Source of the DNA: a virus
DNA: 40,313 nucleotides
Strand: one strand, 5' to 3'
Virus record (IMG/VR): IMGVR_UViG_3300020451_001732
Span: 1 to 40,313 of that record
Shown: piece by piece, positions 12,901-19,748 of the stretch
Layout: every line of letters begins with the position of its first letter
Position numbering within the stretch: the stretch's first letter is position 1
Translations under genes and position numbers: made by a program
Notes under the pieces: generated by a model
The model's input: only the letters and a program-made list of their open reading frames with translations
Told to the model about the DNA's origin: nothing
Database searches by the model: none

Positions 12901-15900
12901 ACCAACGTCAGTTCCAAACACACCAGGCAGAACAATTAGTGCAGAAAGAGTAGCAAGACTTATTGAATCACCTCTTACAACTGGATATGCTTATGTTGGA
13001 ATTACAGGCAATAATGAATTATTTTATGCAAATTGTAGAGCCTTTTTAAGTGGTACAGATACAGTAGCACACCTAGAATATAAAACCGTAGATGATGCAG
13101 TAGATGAACATAACGAATGGCAACTAATGGCAGAAGGTGATCAAAACAGTCTACCGCCGGATACATTGACAGAAAAATTAATTGATTCGTTGATTGGTTA
13201 TGACAAATATGCACAGGTTGTTCCAGATAGAGACATTTCTGAATCAAGGAAATATGGAATAGAAGTAAAACCTGAACGACAGTCCATGTTTGTAAATAGA
13301 GCAGGTGCAACAGAAGCCTTCTTTATCGAAGTTAATAAAATTTTAGCAAAATACAAATTTGCTCAAGGTTTTGACTTATCTAAATTTAATCTGTTTGATC
13401 CTTATCCTAGTGCAATACTTAAAGAATACAATGAGCAAGTTGGTTCTTTTGCTGAATTGAGTTATATTAATACTGACACAGTCACAGACAAATACAAAGT
13501 TTTAGTTACAAATGATGAAACAGCAAATTCATTTTGGTCATTGTATGAATGGCAAGGATTTGGAGAGGATTCTGCAGGACTTGAATTAGGTTGGAGACGT
13601 GTTAAGACACAATCATATGATACAAGAATTTATTGGGATTACAAAAACTGGTATGCAGATGGATATAGTGACGAGAGTGCACCATCATACACAGTATCGA
13701 CTGTGGACAAAGTACCAACTGTTCCTGCTATTGTTGGTGATACTATCAAAATTACAAGAGCATTAAACGGTGAGTTTGAGTTAAGATTAAAAACAGAAGA
13801 TGGATTCGAAACTGTTGGCCTTGGTAACGGTACAATTACAATAAATGAAACTGCTTATGCATACTCAGAAGGTGCAATAGGGTATGACAGTGGAACATAT
13901 GATGCTACAAACTTTGATCAAGAACCAACCGTCGAGATCAGAAACCTAGTTGAAGGTATTGTGAGAGACTTGTTGACAGAAGAATTAGCAGTTGAATGGA
14001 ACCAACTTTGGTTTACAATGATTAGACGTATTTTATCCGAACAAAAATATGTTGATTGGATTTTGAGAACAGGATTCCTCAAAATTAATAATACATATTC
14101 TACACTGAACACAGATTTTGAATATAGAAATGACCCAATTGACTATGTGTTAAATTATATTAATGAAGTCAAACCGCTACACAGTCAAGTAAGAGATTAC
14201 ACAGTAAATTATTCGCAACTTGAAACAATGGGTATGGATGTCACAGACTTTGACATTGAACCATACTATGATATAGCACAAGGAAAAATAATTTCTCCTA
14301 CTTTTGATAATAATCCTGCCAAATTTAGTGAACAACCTTACAAAATATTTGCTGACAACTATACTAGATACGTTGGTGAAATTACTATTTCAGATGGCGG
14401 AGCGGGATATACAGAAAAACCTACGGTAACCTTTACAGCAGGTACAAAAAATATTCCTTCACTATACTTCAACACTGAATTAGTAACAAATTATTATTCA
14501 GTATATCATTTTTGGGTAAAATCAAATGGGATACCTGCACACGCAATAGGTGAAAACTTAGAAGTTCCTAGTTCACGTGCTAAAAAACGTAACTATCAAT
14601 TTAAAATTAAAAGATCACCGGAAGTTAGAACAAACAAAACAGATGCCATAGGATTTATTGGTGTAGCAACTAACGGAGTACCGTTCCATAGTGCAAAAGG
14701 TACAGAAATTAATACTACAATAGATAGTACAACTATGTACAAAGATGAATGGTTGGATAGAAAACAGGCAGGGTTCATTGATTCGACTAATGCAAGAATT
14801 AATGTAAATCAAAGTCGTGCTTACTACTACCTTGCAGATCCAGGATCTTTATACAGTAAATCATCAAGCACACACAGTTCGTTAATAGGATGGGCCTTTG
14901 ATGGTTATCCAATCTATGGTGCTTATGCTTATACAACTGCAATGGATTCTTCAAGTGCAATAAAATTAATGAAATCCTCTTACAGATTGAAAAGCGGTAC
15001 TAGAGCAGATGGCACAGCATACAACGGCACATACACAGATGATTATGAATATGTGGCAGGTCTGGGTGATCTCGACCAACACAACGGAAGAACCTGTGTT
15101 ACACCTGAATACACAGCAGGAACCTACGCATACTTTGTAACATTAGAAGATGATTTGACTCCGGAATATCCATATATAATTGGTCCGCAGTTTTATGGTG
15201 TGCCTCAATCACAAACTTATACAGAAAATAACAGATATGGTGCATTCATTGATGTTGATGAAGTACAATTAGAAACAGCCTCTCAGGCAAGGGCAACTGC
15301 TTATGTTTCGGCTGGTGCTATTTCAAGAGTAATTGTAGACTATACAGGTAGTGGATACACACAAACACCAACAATTACAATCACTGGAGGAGGTACTGGC
15401 GTCACAAGAACTGCTAAATTATATGCACAACTTGAAAATGGAAAAGTTCGAGAGTTTGATACTACACTTGCATTTGATAGAATTAAAGGCACAAATGAAC
15501 TTACTACAAAGACTATTGTAGATTGGGAAATAAACACATCATACACAGCAACACAGAATGTAAGATACAATAATAGGATTTACAGAGTAACCACAGCATT
15601 TACAAGTTCTAATGTGTTCGATGATACTAATTTAGAAAGATGGCACGCGGCAGATAGAATATTCACATATTATGAACCAGGTGTTGGAATGCCAGGGTTA
15701 ATGGGAGATGGTTCTTCTAGTCCAGAATCTTATGCACAATTAATGAGTGGATTGGAATACGGAGGTGTACAAGTACGTTCAATCAAATTTGATACAGGTT
15801 CAAACTATGATATAGGAAGTGGATTTGATGCAGGCAAATATGATGCAGGTGTAATATCAGATGACACAGACACATACGCAGATTATGACACAAAACTTGA

Positions 15901-18900
15901 AGGTGGAAAATTTAATACTGATGTTGGCATCCGACCAGAAGAAATAATTGTACAGGGCGATGAATTCCAAGGAAATGAATACAGTACCTATGCACCAGAA
16001 GAAGTGGTTCCTGGTATAACATTTGATACTGTTGACATACAAGTTTATTCTAAACCAGCAGATGGTGGGCCACTTGTAGATATAAACACATTTATTGGTG
16101 ACGGATCAACTACAACGTTCTCTTTGACATTACTTCCGCAGACTGATGAAGCAATTTTTGTTTACAAAAATAATCACTTGTTGGATAATATACATGATTC
16201 AACTGCAACGCATTTTACAATAGATTATCCAAATAAAACAATAACATTTACAACTGCTCCAGCAGTAAATGATTACATTATGATACAAACATTTAGCACA
16301 GGTGGTGCTAATGTTGTCAATCAAACCACAGCAACTGGAGATGGATCAACTACGGTGTTTAATGTGGCAGGTGCAATTAACCGTGTGGGAAGAGCCTATG
16401 TTACTGTGAACGGAGCCAAAACAACTGTGAGTATTTCAGATGCTGGTGATAGTTCAAGTGTGAACTTGACTTTCAGTTCAGCACCAGCGGCAAATTCTGT
16501 TATACAAATTTTATTGACAGACACAACAACTAAAACATTTAATGAAGTAAAAACTGAAACATTCTTGTTTGACGGATCAACTGAAACTTACGTTTTACAA
16601 TCACCGCCTTCTTCAGCACCTCCTTTCCATTCAGCGGCTATTGTTACAAGAAATAATTTAAGACTTGTTCCGCCTGACACAGCATATTACACTGGTGATG
16701 GATCATCTACAATATTTGCTATTCCAACAGATCCAGCAGAAAGACAAAATATTGTGCAAGGTGATATTGAAGCACACATAAATGGTATAAGACAACAAGT
16801 AAATGCAGATTGGACATATGACACGTCAACATTCCAAGTAACATTTACATCAACACCGGCAGATGGTGATGCTATTGCAATCACAACCAAATCAGGACAT
16901 GATTACACAATCGACTCAACATCATTGAACTTGAATACAGGACAAGGAGGCTTTACTGCAGGTGACGTCATTAAAGTTACAACATTCTCAAATCATGATG
17001 AAATGCATATTGAAACGCAAGTGTTCAGTGGTGTAAAAAACACAGCGGCATTTTATGGTGCAAACAACTCTGCATCACAAATACTAAATGTTGGCACTGG
17101 CGGAAAACTTATTGACACATTCGAAACTTCGCAGAAGAAAGCAGTTCAATATCAAATTACAGCATTAGGATCAGATGGCAATACACAAATAGAAACACTG
17201 ACAGTATTGTCAGATGGAACCAACGTATTTTTAACATCACTAGGTAGAGTGTTTACTGGTTCAACTAAAACAATAGAATACGCATCAAGTATAGCAGGGT
17301 CAACGGTATCTATCACAGGTACAACATCAAGTGGCACAGCAGATGTAAGATTTTGGCAGACACACTTAGATGAATCTACTGTGGCAGTTAGTGGTACAAA
17401 TGAGGCAGTCATTGCTGTAGATATGAACGACAGTTCTGCAACTGTGGTGGATACAACAACAGATAACACTAGCCAAGCAACATATTTTTATTATGCTAAA
17501 GGTGATGTTGATGGACATGAATCAGGGTATGTGACTTTCCATTTTGATGGGACCACTGCAAATACAACACACTATGGCATCTTAAATACACAGGCCACTC
17601 AGTTTATGACATTTACTGGTGCCATGTCAGGTAGCACGGCCCAACTTAAAGCATCAACAGATGATCCAACTACATTGTTAAAAATGTACAGGGTGGCTTT
17701 GAGTTCTACAACTTCAACTTTCCAAGATGAAGGATCTAAGTTTTTTGCTCCTCAAACTGTGAGTGGTTCTGCAACAACACTTGACACAATACCGCAAGGC
17801 ACAACAAGTGACATATATCAATCTGCAATTTATTATTATTCTGCTGTGATTGGCGGTGGCGGTGACAGAGAAACAGGAATACTTACACTGGCGGCAAATG
17901 GACTAACTGCAAACATTAACCAATTTGGTATATTGACTAGTGATGAGCCTGCAAGTACAAGTTTATTAACATTCAGTGCAAGTATAGTTGGCACTAATGC
18001 TGTGCTTTCTTGTGCAGAAACATCATCCACAACTGCAAGTGTGACATTGTACAGAGTAGGCTATGACCAGGCACTACAGATTGAGCAACAAGTTTCAAAC
18101 ACTTACACGATGAGCAACATTATTTCTAACACAAATTACCTTTGGGTAACCTACAACGGAGAAAGATTAGTACAAGGTGTAGACTTCAGTGTAGAAGATG
18201 ACTCAAAAACAATTTCAATTCCTACACCAAGATTTGTAACAGATGGATCAAGTGTAGACAGAGTGGTAGTCACAGCAATCAGCACAGACAGACTAGCACC
18301 TGCAACAGGATTTAGAATTTTTAAAGATATTTTGGACAGATATCATTACAAACGTATTGCAAAAGCAAACATTACGGAACTATCTAGTCCATTACTGATT
18401 TCTGACACGACTATTTCAGTGCGTGACGGAAGTGTGTTGGCGACGCCTTCAACAACTTACCCAGGGGTTGTGTTTATCGATAAGGAAAGAATCGAATACA
18501 GCACAAAAGATGGGAATACACTATCAAATATTCGAAGAGGTACCTTAGGAACCGGAGCCAAAGCGAATTATATAAGTGGAACAGAGGTTGTTGATGCGTC
18601 GACCAACCAAACAATACCAAATTCAGGTGATGCAATTACAACAGACACATACACAGGTGATGGATCAACCACATTCTTTGACCTTACAACACAACCTGCA
18701 GAGGCAGATGAATTGACAGTATTTGTGTCTGGAGTGAGATTGCGTAGATTGAATGATGATTCAAGTGCTAACTATACCGTTGGTGGCGATAGTGCGAGAG
18801 GAATCACGTTTACAACTGCACCAACCAGTGGCAGAATTGTCAAAATACAACACAAAACAGGACAGATTTGGTATGATAACGGAACTGATCCTGCCACTGC

Positions 18901-18982
18901 AACAAATGCCAAAGGTATGCAAAATGCAACTTCGGTACCGGCTAAATTCTTACTTGATGGTGAGTCAAGATTGCCGAAATAA
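3941..18982 (+). CDS. Giant multidomain virion structural (baseplate/tail) protein, 5,013 aa
   Basis: Very large virion protein directly after gp6, in the position where T4 carries the wedge genes 7, 8 and 10. I do not recognise it as a homologue of any one of these. Segments in order: N-terminal phage-type region; cupredoxin-like domain at ~158-269 with a possible type I copper set His202, Cys255, His258, Met261; long unassigned region; seven FG-GAP-like repeats at ~2178-2785; two GxGYTxxPT repeats near 3481-3502 and 3797-3819 flanking a YHYH-like domain (~3507-3753, with GWAFDGYPIYGAY near 3650); an APEEVVPGITFDTVDIQVY motif near 4020 that is common in marine myovirus structural proteins; GDGSTT-type modules from ~4052; and an IEYS...IRRGTLGTG motif near 4850. 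The start overlaps the gp6 stop by one base. The frame is open for 15 kb without interruption. A virion role is inferred from position and domain style. Confidence 0.85.
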   Translation: MATTTRRTLDQLPQIFQTDKNKRFLTSTLDQLTQPGKLTKVDGYIGSKTSKVFKSTDRYVKEGTADRQDYQLEPATTYVDKDGNVEFSCDYLDLINQVKTYGGHTENTTDDINHSRMFQGESYSFAPPIDLDKLVNFREYYWIPNGPAPVQADITQPGGVSTYTVKNNSRGGYTFNNDGITNPVLTLYRGNTYKFEVNAPGHPFWIKTVNSLGQDDGVQGGYVNNNGAEQGTVEFEVPLLTDGSTTHPTILYYQCQNHQAMHGTIVIRDLDETVVTPNVTKEIVGKKYYQASNGVKLTNGLKIYFNGALDPADTLKTTNKQFYVEGVGEAIKLVDVDNIVNTYSELVTPIGSPWDENGIQEFDTFYWDAQDYYPNKQDYFTINRSSKDNNAWSRLNRWFHRDVIKDTAKYNSDSTTTILPFELEEKYRAKRPIIEFDADLQLYNHGSISKDPVDLFDIREQDAFSNIKGKTIAYVDGIDLRQGDRVVFSADSDPDVRNKIWVVDYTTFASLDSTVQRKINLIEAEDSSTVLNGHSVLIKRGVNLEGLTYHFDGTNWIYSQQHLAVNEAPKFELYDSNGIVLSDNDTYSASNFIGSTIFAVNESDNGTLDTEYGKTITYSSLGTQSDIQFDNNLASGFFQYADAQGKSLFTYYDTTFYRKNQTLEDVTYGNGWQKYYKTTDQWISDVQIVGDEKELFQIRSFSKAAYITDLTVRVFVNGKRVIEGTDYFLTRSDLDSTVRGDLFVQFYTLRKAGETITIKCKSAQSKNGFGKYEIPFNIERNGLNERVNLFTLHELNDHVLSITDSHPDYVGTQPGAGNLRDIDVPKTYGERIMTHEGSLPLASFFLKDQKANFISAIRYTATEYARWKKSFLQMAVDLPFSGSVKDHVDTIIVEMSKTKTPMFPFYYDDMVGYGRDRSEITYTIVDPDNEVYAINSVFDTSTLSKRALYVYYKDLYDNEKQLIQGRDYIFDTKNSSIIMLSQTSDYGWNTTKFEIGGTLTIYDYNNTNGSYLPPTPAKLGLAPMSIPYMFSDDTYQSTDSTAVRVIKGHDGSLTKTYGDLRDDLLLELELRIYNNIKVSLRDDFIPLIQEPGVYRKAIGVESYTREEYNLVLDGEFYDWVGRNGVDYVTHGNYDDTNQFTWNYSQLGNSVDGERLPGHWRGVYKYFYDTDTPHTTPWEMLGFTEKPSWWEGRYGPAPYTRGNTLLWGDLENGHIHQGSRASSKNNVFRRPGLSNNIPVDDNGNLTAPRDAGTIRGSSTNISQRSGAWKFGDHGPAETAYRRSSEYKFAQTMACALLYPAKFFGETFDVSRLVTNVAGQLVYKTSGRFMEPNKLIFPYIDENNDGSVNRTAGYINIIANYIRAINGNVINDIQTPVHNLSIRLMYKMAGFTNKSNLKIISGSTSPLSTARSIFIPEENYKIFMNKSTPIDTVNYSAVIVQRVTMDDSSAGYQISGYNQAERYFKILPSKENNNATSITVGGATEPFQDWVSGGFYAKDTVVRYVNVFYRAKRDIASSSNFDTSLWTNMGSRLPVRGGTRALIYKDFINIPETIPYGTQYRNVEEVFDFIISYGRYLESIGFIFDSMTPDINEPADFLLSGKEFLFWTQQNWAPGTTITLSPSAYELRYKNTQGVADSLVNQYRPYPVLNQNGLAVSTKDLSTIRENGVFIVKTNPESTGLYNITLDIVQKEHALLFDNRTVFNDILLDSAIGFRQPRLFVRGFKTDDWNGDMYSPGFIFDEARLNTWEQYKDYDIGTAVIFQGKNYTVKTKHTSNQNFDATKFNFKEDAPRSQLLPNLDYKADQFRDFYELESDNFDAEQQKLAQHLVGYQTRSYLENLDLDETTQYKFYQGFIKEKGTIDAVTKLLNAQVSDTANYSIFEEWAFRVGLYGGHRTQKMLEFVVDESKGAEQVVPVELLDGGTNYITGSNSVQVRPEDMYSSETDYLGSPFPTYETSKTLREIFKYDVAGYVREDQVDATVVTSNELVDLDSSNFENGSLIWVGTYKDNANKTNNNSWDVLRVTETDVRLTDYKVINDSTINFTTTIPHGLAENDYVFITGMLEELDGIYQVKEEFDSTYNQKAFSIKWNRPYVPTTPAGGDSSAGLLFTFNSIRLNDTSEVAGATPPLGWKDGDRVFIDNNWETTPTKWEVLQKQSPYTDQTGQLILKPNGQRSNVQFGSVIVSPSNYLAAASVMIGAPGDANGGKVYIFGRPIGEKSVLTPLREISSPIPNKVGTVFGNDDQFGKAIATNDDGTVMAVGAPSSKDILKIVLTGDNNDSTDYILDTYYPIGVTVTGSDSGASGTVMNYREYNTEDSTVVQPIIYVKNNGSTNFVVGEQLLSPDSGATRIKDIDNADHTAQGSVVIYTLQDNSYQVKDIIASPQGFSNEEFGGGVAVSDDGNYIFVGAPGHNNQRGCIYVYNYKQDFSSEQYDFLTQITPDQAVNGLRFGENIKSDTNGTKLIVSCPKSDNPKGDSTASAGNVFIYARGTNTTSDFKRVQILTEGESDFSTVPTEKNRFGHSMDMSANGDYLFVSSVEASDTFENQGKVYVYKIEETKLLSDGTTRSWTLPFKGSYSNINDSTTRTDTFWITVDGEILNANDGSTARYYSLDDSSSTVYININDEIIPPDINIRSFRYVLQQTLIAEVPKANGGFGAFISANANGSEIGIASDKGDQKVFTTFDVRFRGDDSTGADGSTTTYDFATTFDKGATRFSTTKAETGKVEMFRRYNDYYLKDQDITSLDVKTGDGWGDALSVQEDFVYVGAPGFELELNDSTILDAGLVKEYARTGDLVYGWTTDGYAGSTNVDGTVGSAELVNPYRVTKNYLFDKSTSKTVQFLDWIDPAKGKLPGDAAQEIKYESPWDPAIYTIGDDNVTVQETRSWGEKQVGELWWDLEDTKFQYYEQYNNNYKKNKWGALFPGTEVKVYEWVESDLLPENYTTISNSTAGPSLNITGLPKYDNTVYVERSKFNNRKGIFETKYYFWVNRPTSVPNTPGRTISAERVARLIESPLTTGYAYVGITGNNELFYANCRAFLSGTDTVAHLEYKTVDDAVDEHNEWQLMAEGDQNSLPPDTLTEKLIDSLIGYDKYAQVVPDRDISESRKYGIEVKPERQSMFVNRAGATEAFFIEVNKILAKYKFAQGFDLSKFNLFDPYPSAILKEYNEQVGSFAELSYINTDTVTDKYKVLVTNDETANSFWSLYEWQGFGEDSAGLELGWRRVKTQSYDTRIYWDYKNWYADGYSDESAPSYTVSTVDKVPTVPAIVGDTIKITRALNGEFELRLKTEDGFETVGLGNGTITINETAYAYSEGAIGYDSGTYDATNFDQEPTVEIRNLVEGIVRDLLTEELAVEWNQLWFTMIRRILSEQKYVDWILRTGFLKINNTYSTLNTDFEYRNDPIDYVLNYINEVKPLHSQVRDYTVNYSQLETMGMDVTDFDIEPYYDIAQGKIISPTFDNNPAKFSEQPYKIFADNYTRYVGEITISDGGAGYTEKPTVTFTAGTKNIPSLYFNTELVTNYYSVYHFWVKSNGIPAHAIGENLEVPSSRAKKRNYQFKIKRSPEVRTNKTDAIGFIGVATNGVPFHSAKGTEINTTIDSTTMYKDEWLDRKQAGFIDSTNARINVNQSRAYYYLADPGSLYSKSSSTHSSLIGWAFDGYPIYGAYAYTTAMDSSSAIKLMKSSYRLKSGTRADGTAYNGTYTDDYEYVAGLGDLDQHNGRTCVTPEYTAGTYAYFVTLEDDLTPEYPYIIGPQFYGVPQSQTYTENNRYGAFIDVDEVQLETASQARATAYVSAGAISRVIVDYTGSGYTQTPTITITGGGTGVTRTAKLYAQLENGKVREFDTTLAFDRIKGTNELTTKTIVDWEINTSYTATQNVRYNNRIYRVTTAFTSSNVFDDTNLERWHAADRIFTYYEPGVGMPGLMGDGSSSPESYAQLMSGLEYGGVQVRSIKFDTGSNYDIGSGFDAGKYDAGVISDDTDTYADYDTKLEGGKFNTDVGIRPEEIIVQGDEFQGNEYSTYAPEEVVPGITFDTVDIQVYSKPADGGPLVDINTFIGDGSTTTFSLTLLPQTDEAIFVYKNNHLLDNIHDSTATHFTIDYPNKTITFTTAPAVNDYIMIQTFSTGGANVVNQTTATGDGSTTVFNVAGAINRVGRAYVTVNGAKTTVSISDAGDSSSVNLTFSSAPAANSVIQILLTDTTTKTFNEVKTETFLFDGSTETYVLQSPPSSAPPFHSAAIVTRNNLRLVPPDTAYYTGDGSSTIFAIPTDPAERQNIVQGDIEAHINGIRQQVNADWTYDTSTFQVTFTSTPADGDAIAITTKSGHDYTIDSTSLNLNTGQGGFTAGDVIKVTTFSNHDEMHIETQVFSGVKNTAAFYGANNSASQILNVGTGGKLIDTFETSQKKAVQYQITALGSDGNTQIETLTVLSDGTNVFLTSLGRVFTGSTKTIEYASSIAGSTVSITGTTSSGTADVRFWQTHLDESTVAVSGTNEAVIAVDMNDSSATVVDTTTDNTSQATYFYYAKGDVDGHESGYVTFHFDGTTANTTHYGILNTQATQFMTFTGAMSGSTAQLKASTDDPTTLLKMYRVALSSTTSTFQDEGSKFFAPQTVSGSATTLDTIPQGTTSDIYQSAIYYYSAVIGGGGDRETGILTLAANGLTANINQFGILTSDEPASTSLLTFSASIVGTNAVLSCAETSSTTASVTLYRVGYDQALQIEQQVSNTYTMSNIISNTNYLWVTYNGERLVQGVDFSVEDDSKTISIPTPRFVTDGSSVDRVVVTAISTDRLAPATGFRIFKDILDRYHYKRIAKANITELSSPLLISDTTISVRDGSVLATPSTTYPGVVFIDKERIEYSTKDGNTLSNIRRGTLGTGAKANYISGTEVVDASTNQTIPNSGDAITTDTYTGDGSTTFFDLTTQPAEADELTVFVSGVRLRRLNDDSSANYTVGGDSARGITFTTAPTSGRIVKIQHKTGQIWYDNGTDPATATNAKGMQNATSVPAKFLLDGESRLPK
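10474..12260 (+). repeat. Seven FG-GAP-like repeats within the giant protein
   Basis: Seven degenerate repeats carry a phenylalanine/glycine start and a GAP-like end. Examples are FGKAIATNDDGTVMAVGAPS, FGGGVAVSDDGNYIFVGAPG, RFGHSMDMSANGDYLFVSS and GWGDALSVQEDFVYVGAPG. Repeats begin near residues 2178, 2243, 2388, 2446, 2516, 2651 and 2750. FG-GAP repeats form seven-bladed integrin-type beta-propellers, so seven copies fit one propeller. They are unevenly spaced, with insertions between blades. Confidence 0.65.
16090..18720 (+). repeat. Five dispersed GDGSTT-type modules in the giant protein's C-terminal fifth
   Basis: The signature GDGSTTTF or a near variant recurs near residues 4052, 4132, 4208 (FDGSTETY), 4250 (GDGSSTIF) and 4902 (GDGSTTFF). 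Most copies are followed by a beta-rich stretch with a short VxVNG- or VFVSG-like segment. This looks like a repeated small beta-domain of appendage proteins. Confidence 0.55.
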
Positions 18983-19000
18983 ATACATTGAGAACCAAAC

Positions 19001-19132
19001 ATGAATAATGAACCAAATAAAGAAGAGAAGAAAACACCCAAATTGGATGAAAATTCAGGGGTTTTAGTAGAAGGATTCATAGAAATATCTGACCCAGAAA
19101 CAGGTGAGATTATTCTACAACGGAGAGATTAA
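19001..19132 (+). CDS. 43-aa protein resembling the N-terminal piece of the next structural protein
   Basis: Short ORF: ATG at 19001, TAA at 19130-19132. Its stop shares one base with the next ATG, and its 3' end holds that gene's GGAGAG ribosome-binding site, so the two look translationally coupled. The N-terminal half is charged and rich in Lys and Glu. The second half, VEGFIEISDPETGEIILQRR, aligns by eye with IRGFIKISDVTDVNNPEILV at the start of the following protein: Gly-Phe-Ile-x-Ile-Ser-Asp, a short turn, then Glu-Ile-x-x-Gln. It therefore looks like a stand-alone copy of the head of that family, or the remnant of a duplicated gene. Its own ribosome-binding site is weak (TGAGA at 18989-18993). 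Function unknown. Confidence 0.7.
   Translation: MNNEPNKEEKKTPKLDENSGVLVEGFIEISDPETGEIILQRRD
19122..19127 (+). promoter_or_regulatory. Ribosome-binding site for the gene at 19132
   Basis: GGAGAG lies 4 bases before the ATG at 19132, inside the last codons of the 43-aa ORF. This supports the chosen start and translational coupling of the pair. Confidence 0.6.
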
Positions 19133-19743
19133 TGGACAAAACAAGAAACAATATTAGAGGATTCATCAAGATCAGTGACGTGACAGATGTAAACAATCCT
19201 GAGATTTTAGTCCAAAAAGAAAATGCTATTCATTATGAAAACTTTTCCCAAGCATTGGCGAATTCAGTTACAAATAGAACCACTGGATACATTGAAGAGA
19301 TGCATTTTGGTAACGGTGGCACCGCAGTAGATTCAACAGGTGTAATTACATATCTTACTCCTAACAACACAGGATCAAATTCAAGTTTATACAACCAGAC
19401 ATATTATAAAAGTATCAATGATTTGTCTGCATTGAATAATGACACAGCAAGAAACAAAATTGTGGTTAGACACACAACCGGCAACAAGTACACCGATATT
19501 ATTGTGACTGCTTTACTTGACTATGGTGAACCATCAGGACAAGCGGCATTTGACAATACAACTACTATGTCTGACACTTATGTATTTGATGAAATTGCTT
19601 TATATTCATGGGAAGGTACAGCAGGTGAAGGAAAATTACTTACTCACGTAATATTTCATCCAGTACAAAAATCTTTGAACAGACTAATACAGATAGATTA
19701 TACAGTAAGGATTCAGAGTTTAACAAACTTTGTGGACACATAA
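19132..19743 (+). CDS. Phage virion structural protein, 203 aa
   Basis: Resembles a structural protein family recurrent in T4-like marine myoviruses, typified by a GFI-x-I opening, a NAIHYENFSQALANS block and a GYIEEMHFGNGG block. All three are present here at about residues 9-65. The remainder is predicted soluble and beta-rich, with no signal peptide or membrane segment. Its place between the giant wedge/tail protein and the fibre genes suggests a baseplate or fibre-attachment role, but no activity can be read from the sequence. The start is fixed by GGAGAG and the one-base overlap with the upstream 43-aa ORF. A five-base gap leads to the next gene. Family resemblance is recalled, not searched. 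Confidence 0.7.
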   Translation: MDKTRNNIRGFIKISDVTDVNNPEILVQKENAIHYENFSQALANSVTNRTTGYIEEMHFGNGGTAVDSTGVITYLTPNNTGSNSSLYNQTYYKSINDLSALNNDTARNKIVVRHTTGNKYTDIIVTALLDYGEPSGQAAFDNTTTMSDTYVFDEIALYSWEGTAGEGKLLTHVIFHPVQKSLNRLIQIDYTVRIQSLTNFVDT

Positions 19744-19748
19744 GATAA

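Noticed and set aside
18978-18985. AATAAATA before the 43-aa ORF
   Set aside because: It overlaps the end of the giant gene and would place transcription only about 10 bases before the ATG, with no good ribosome-binding site between.
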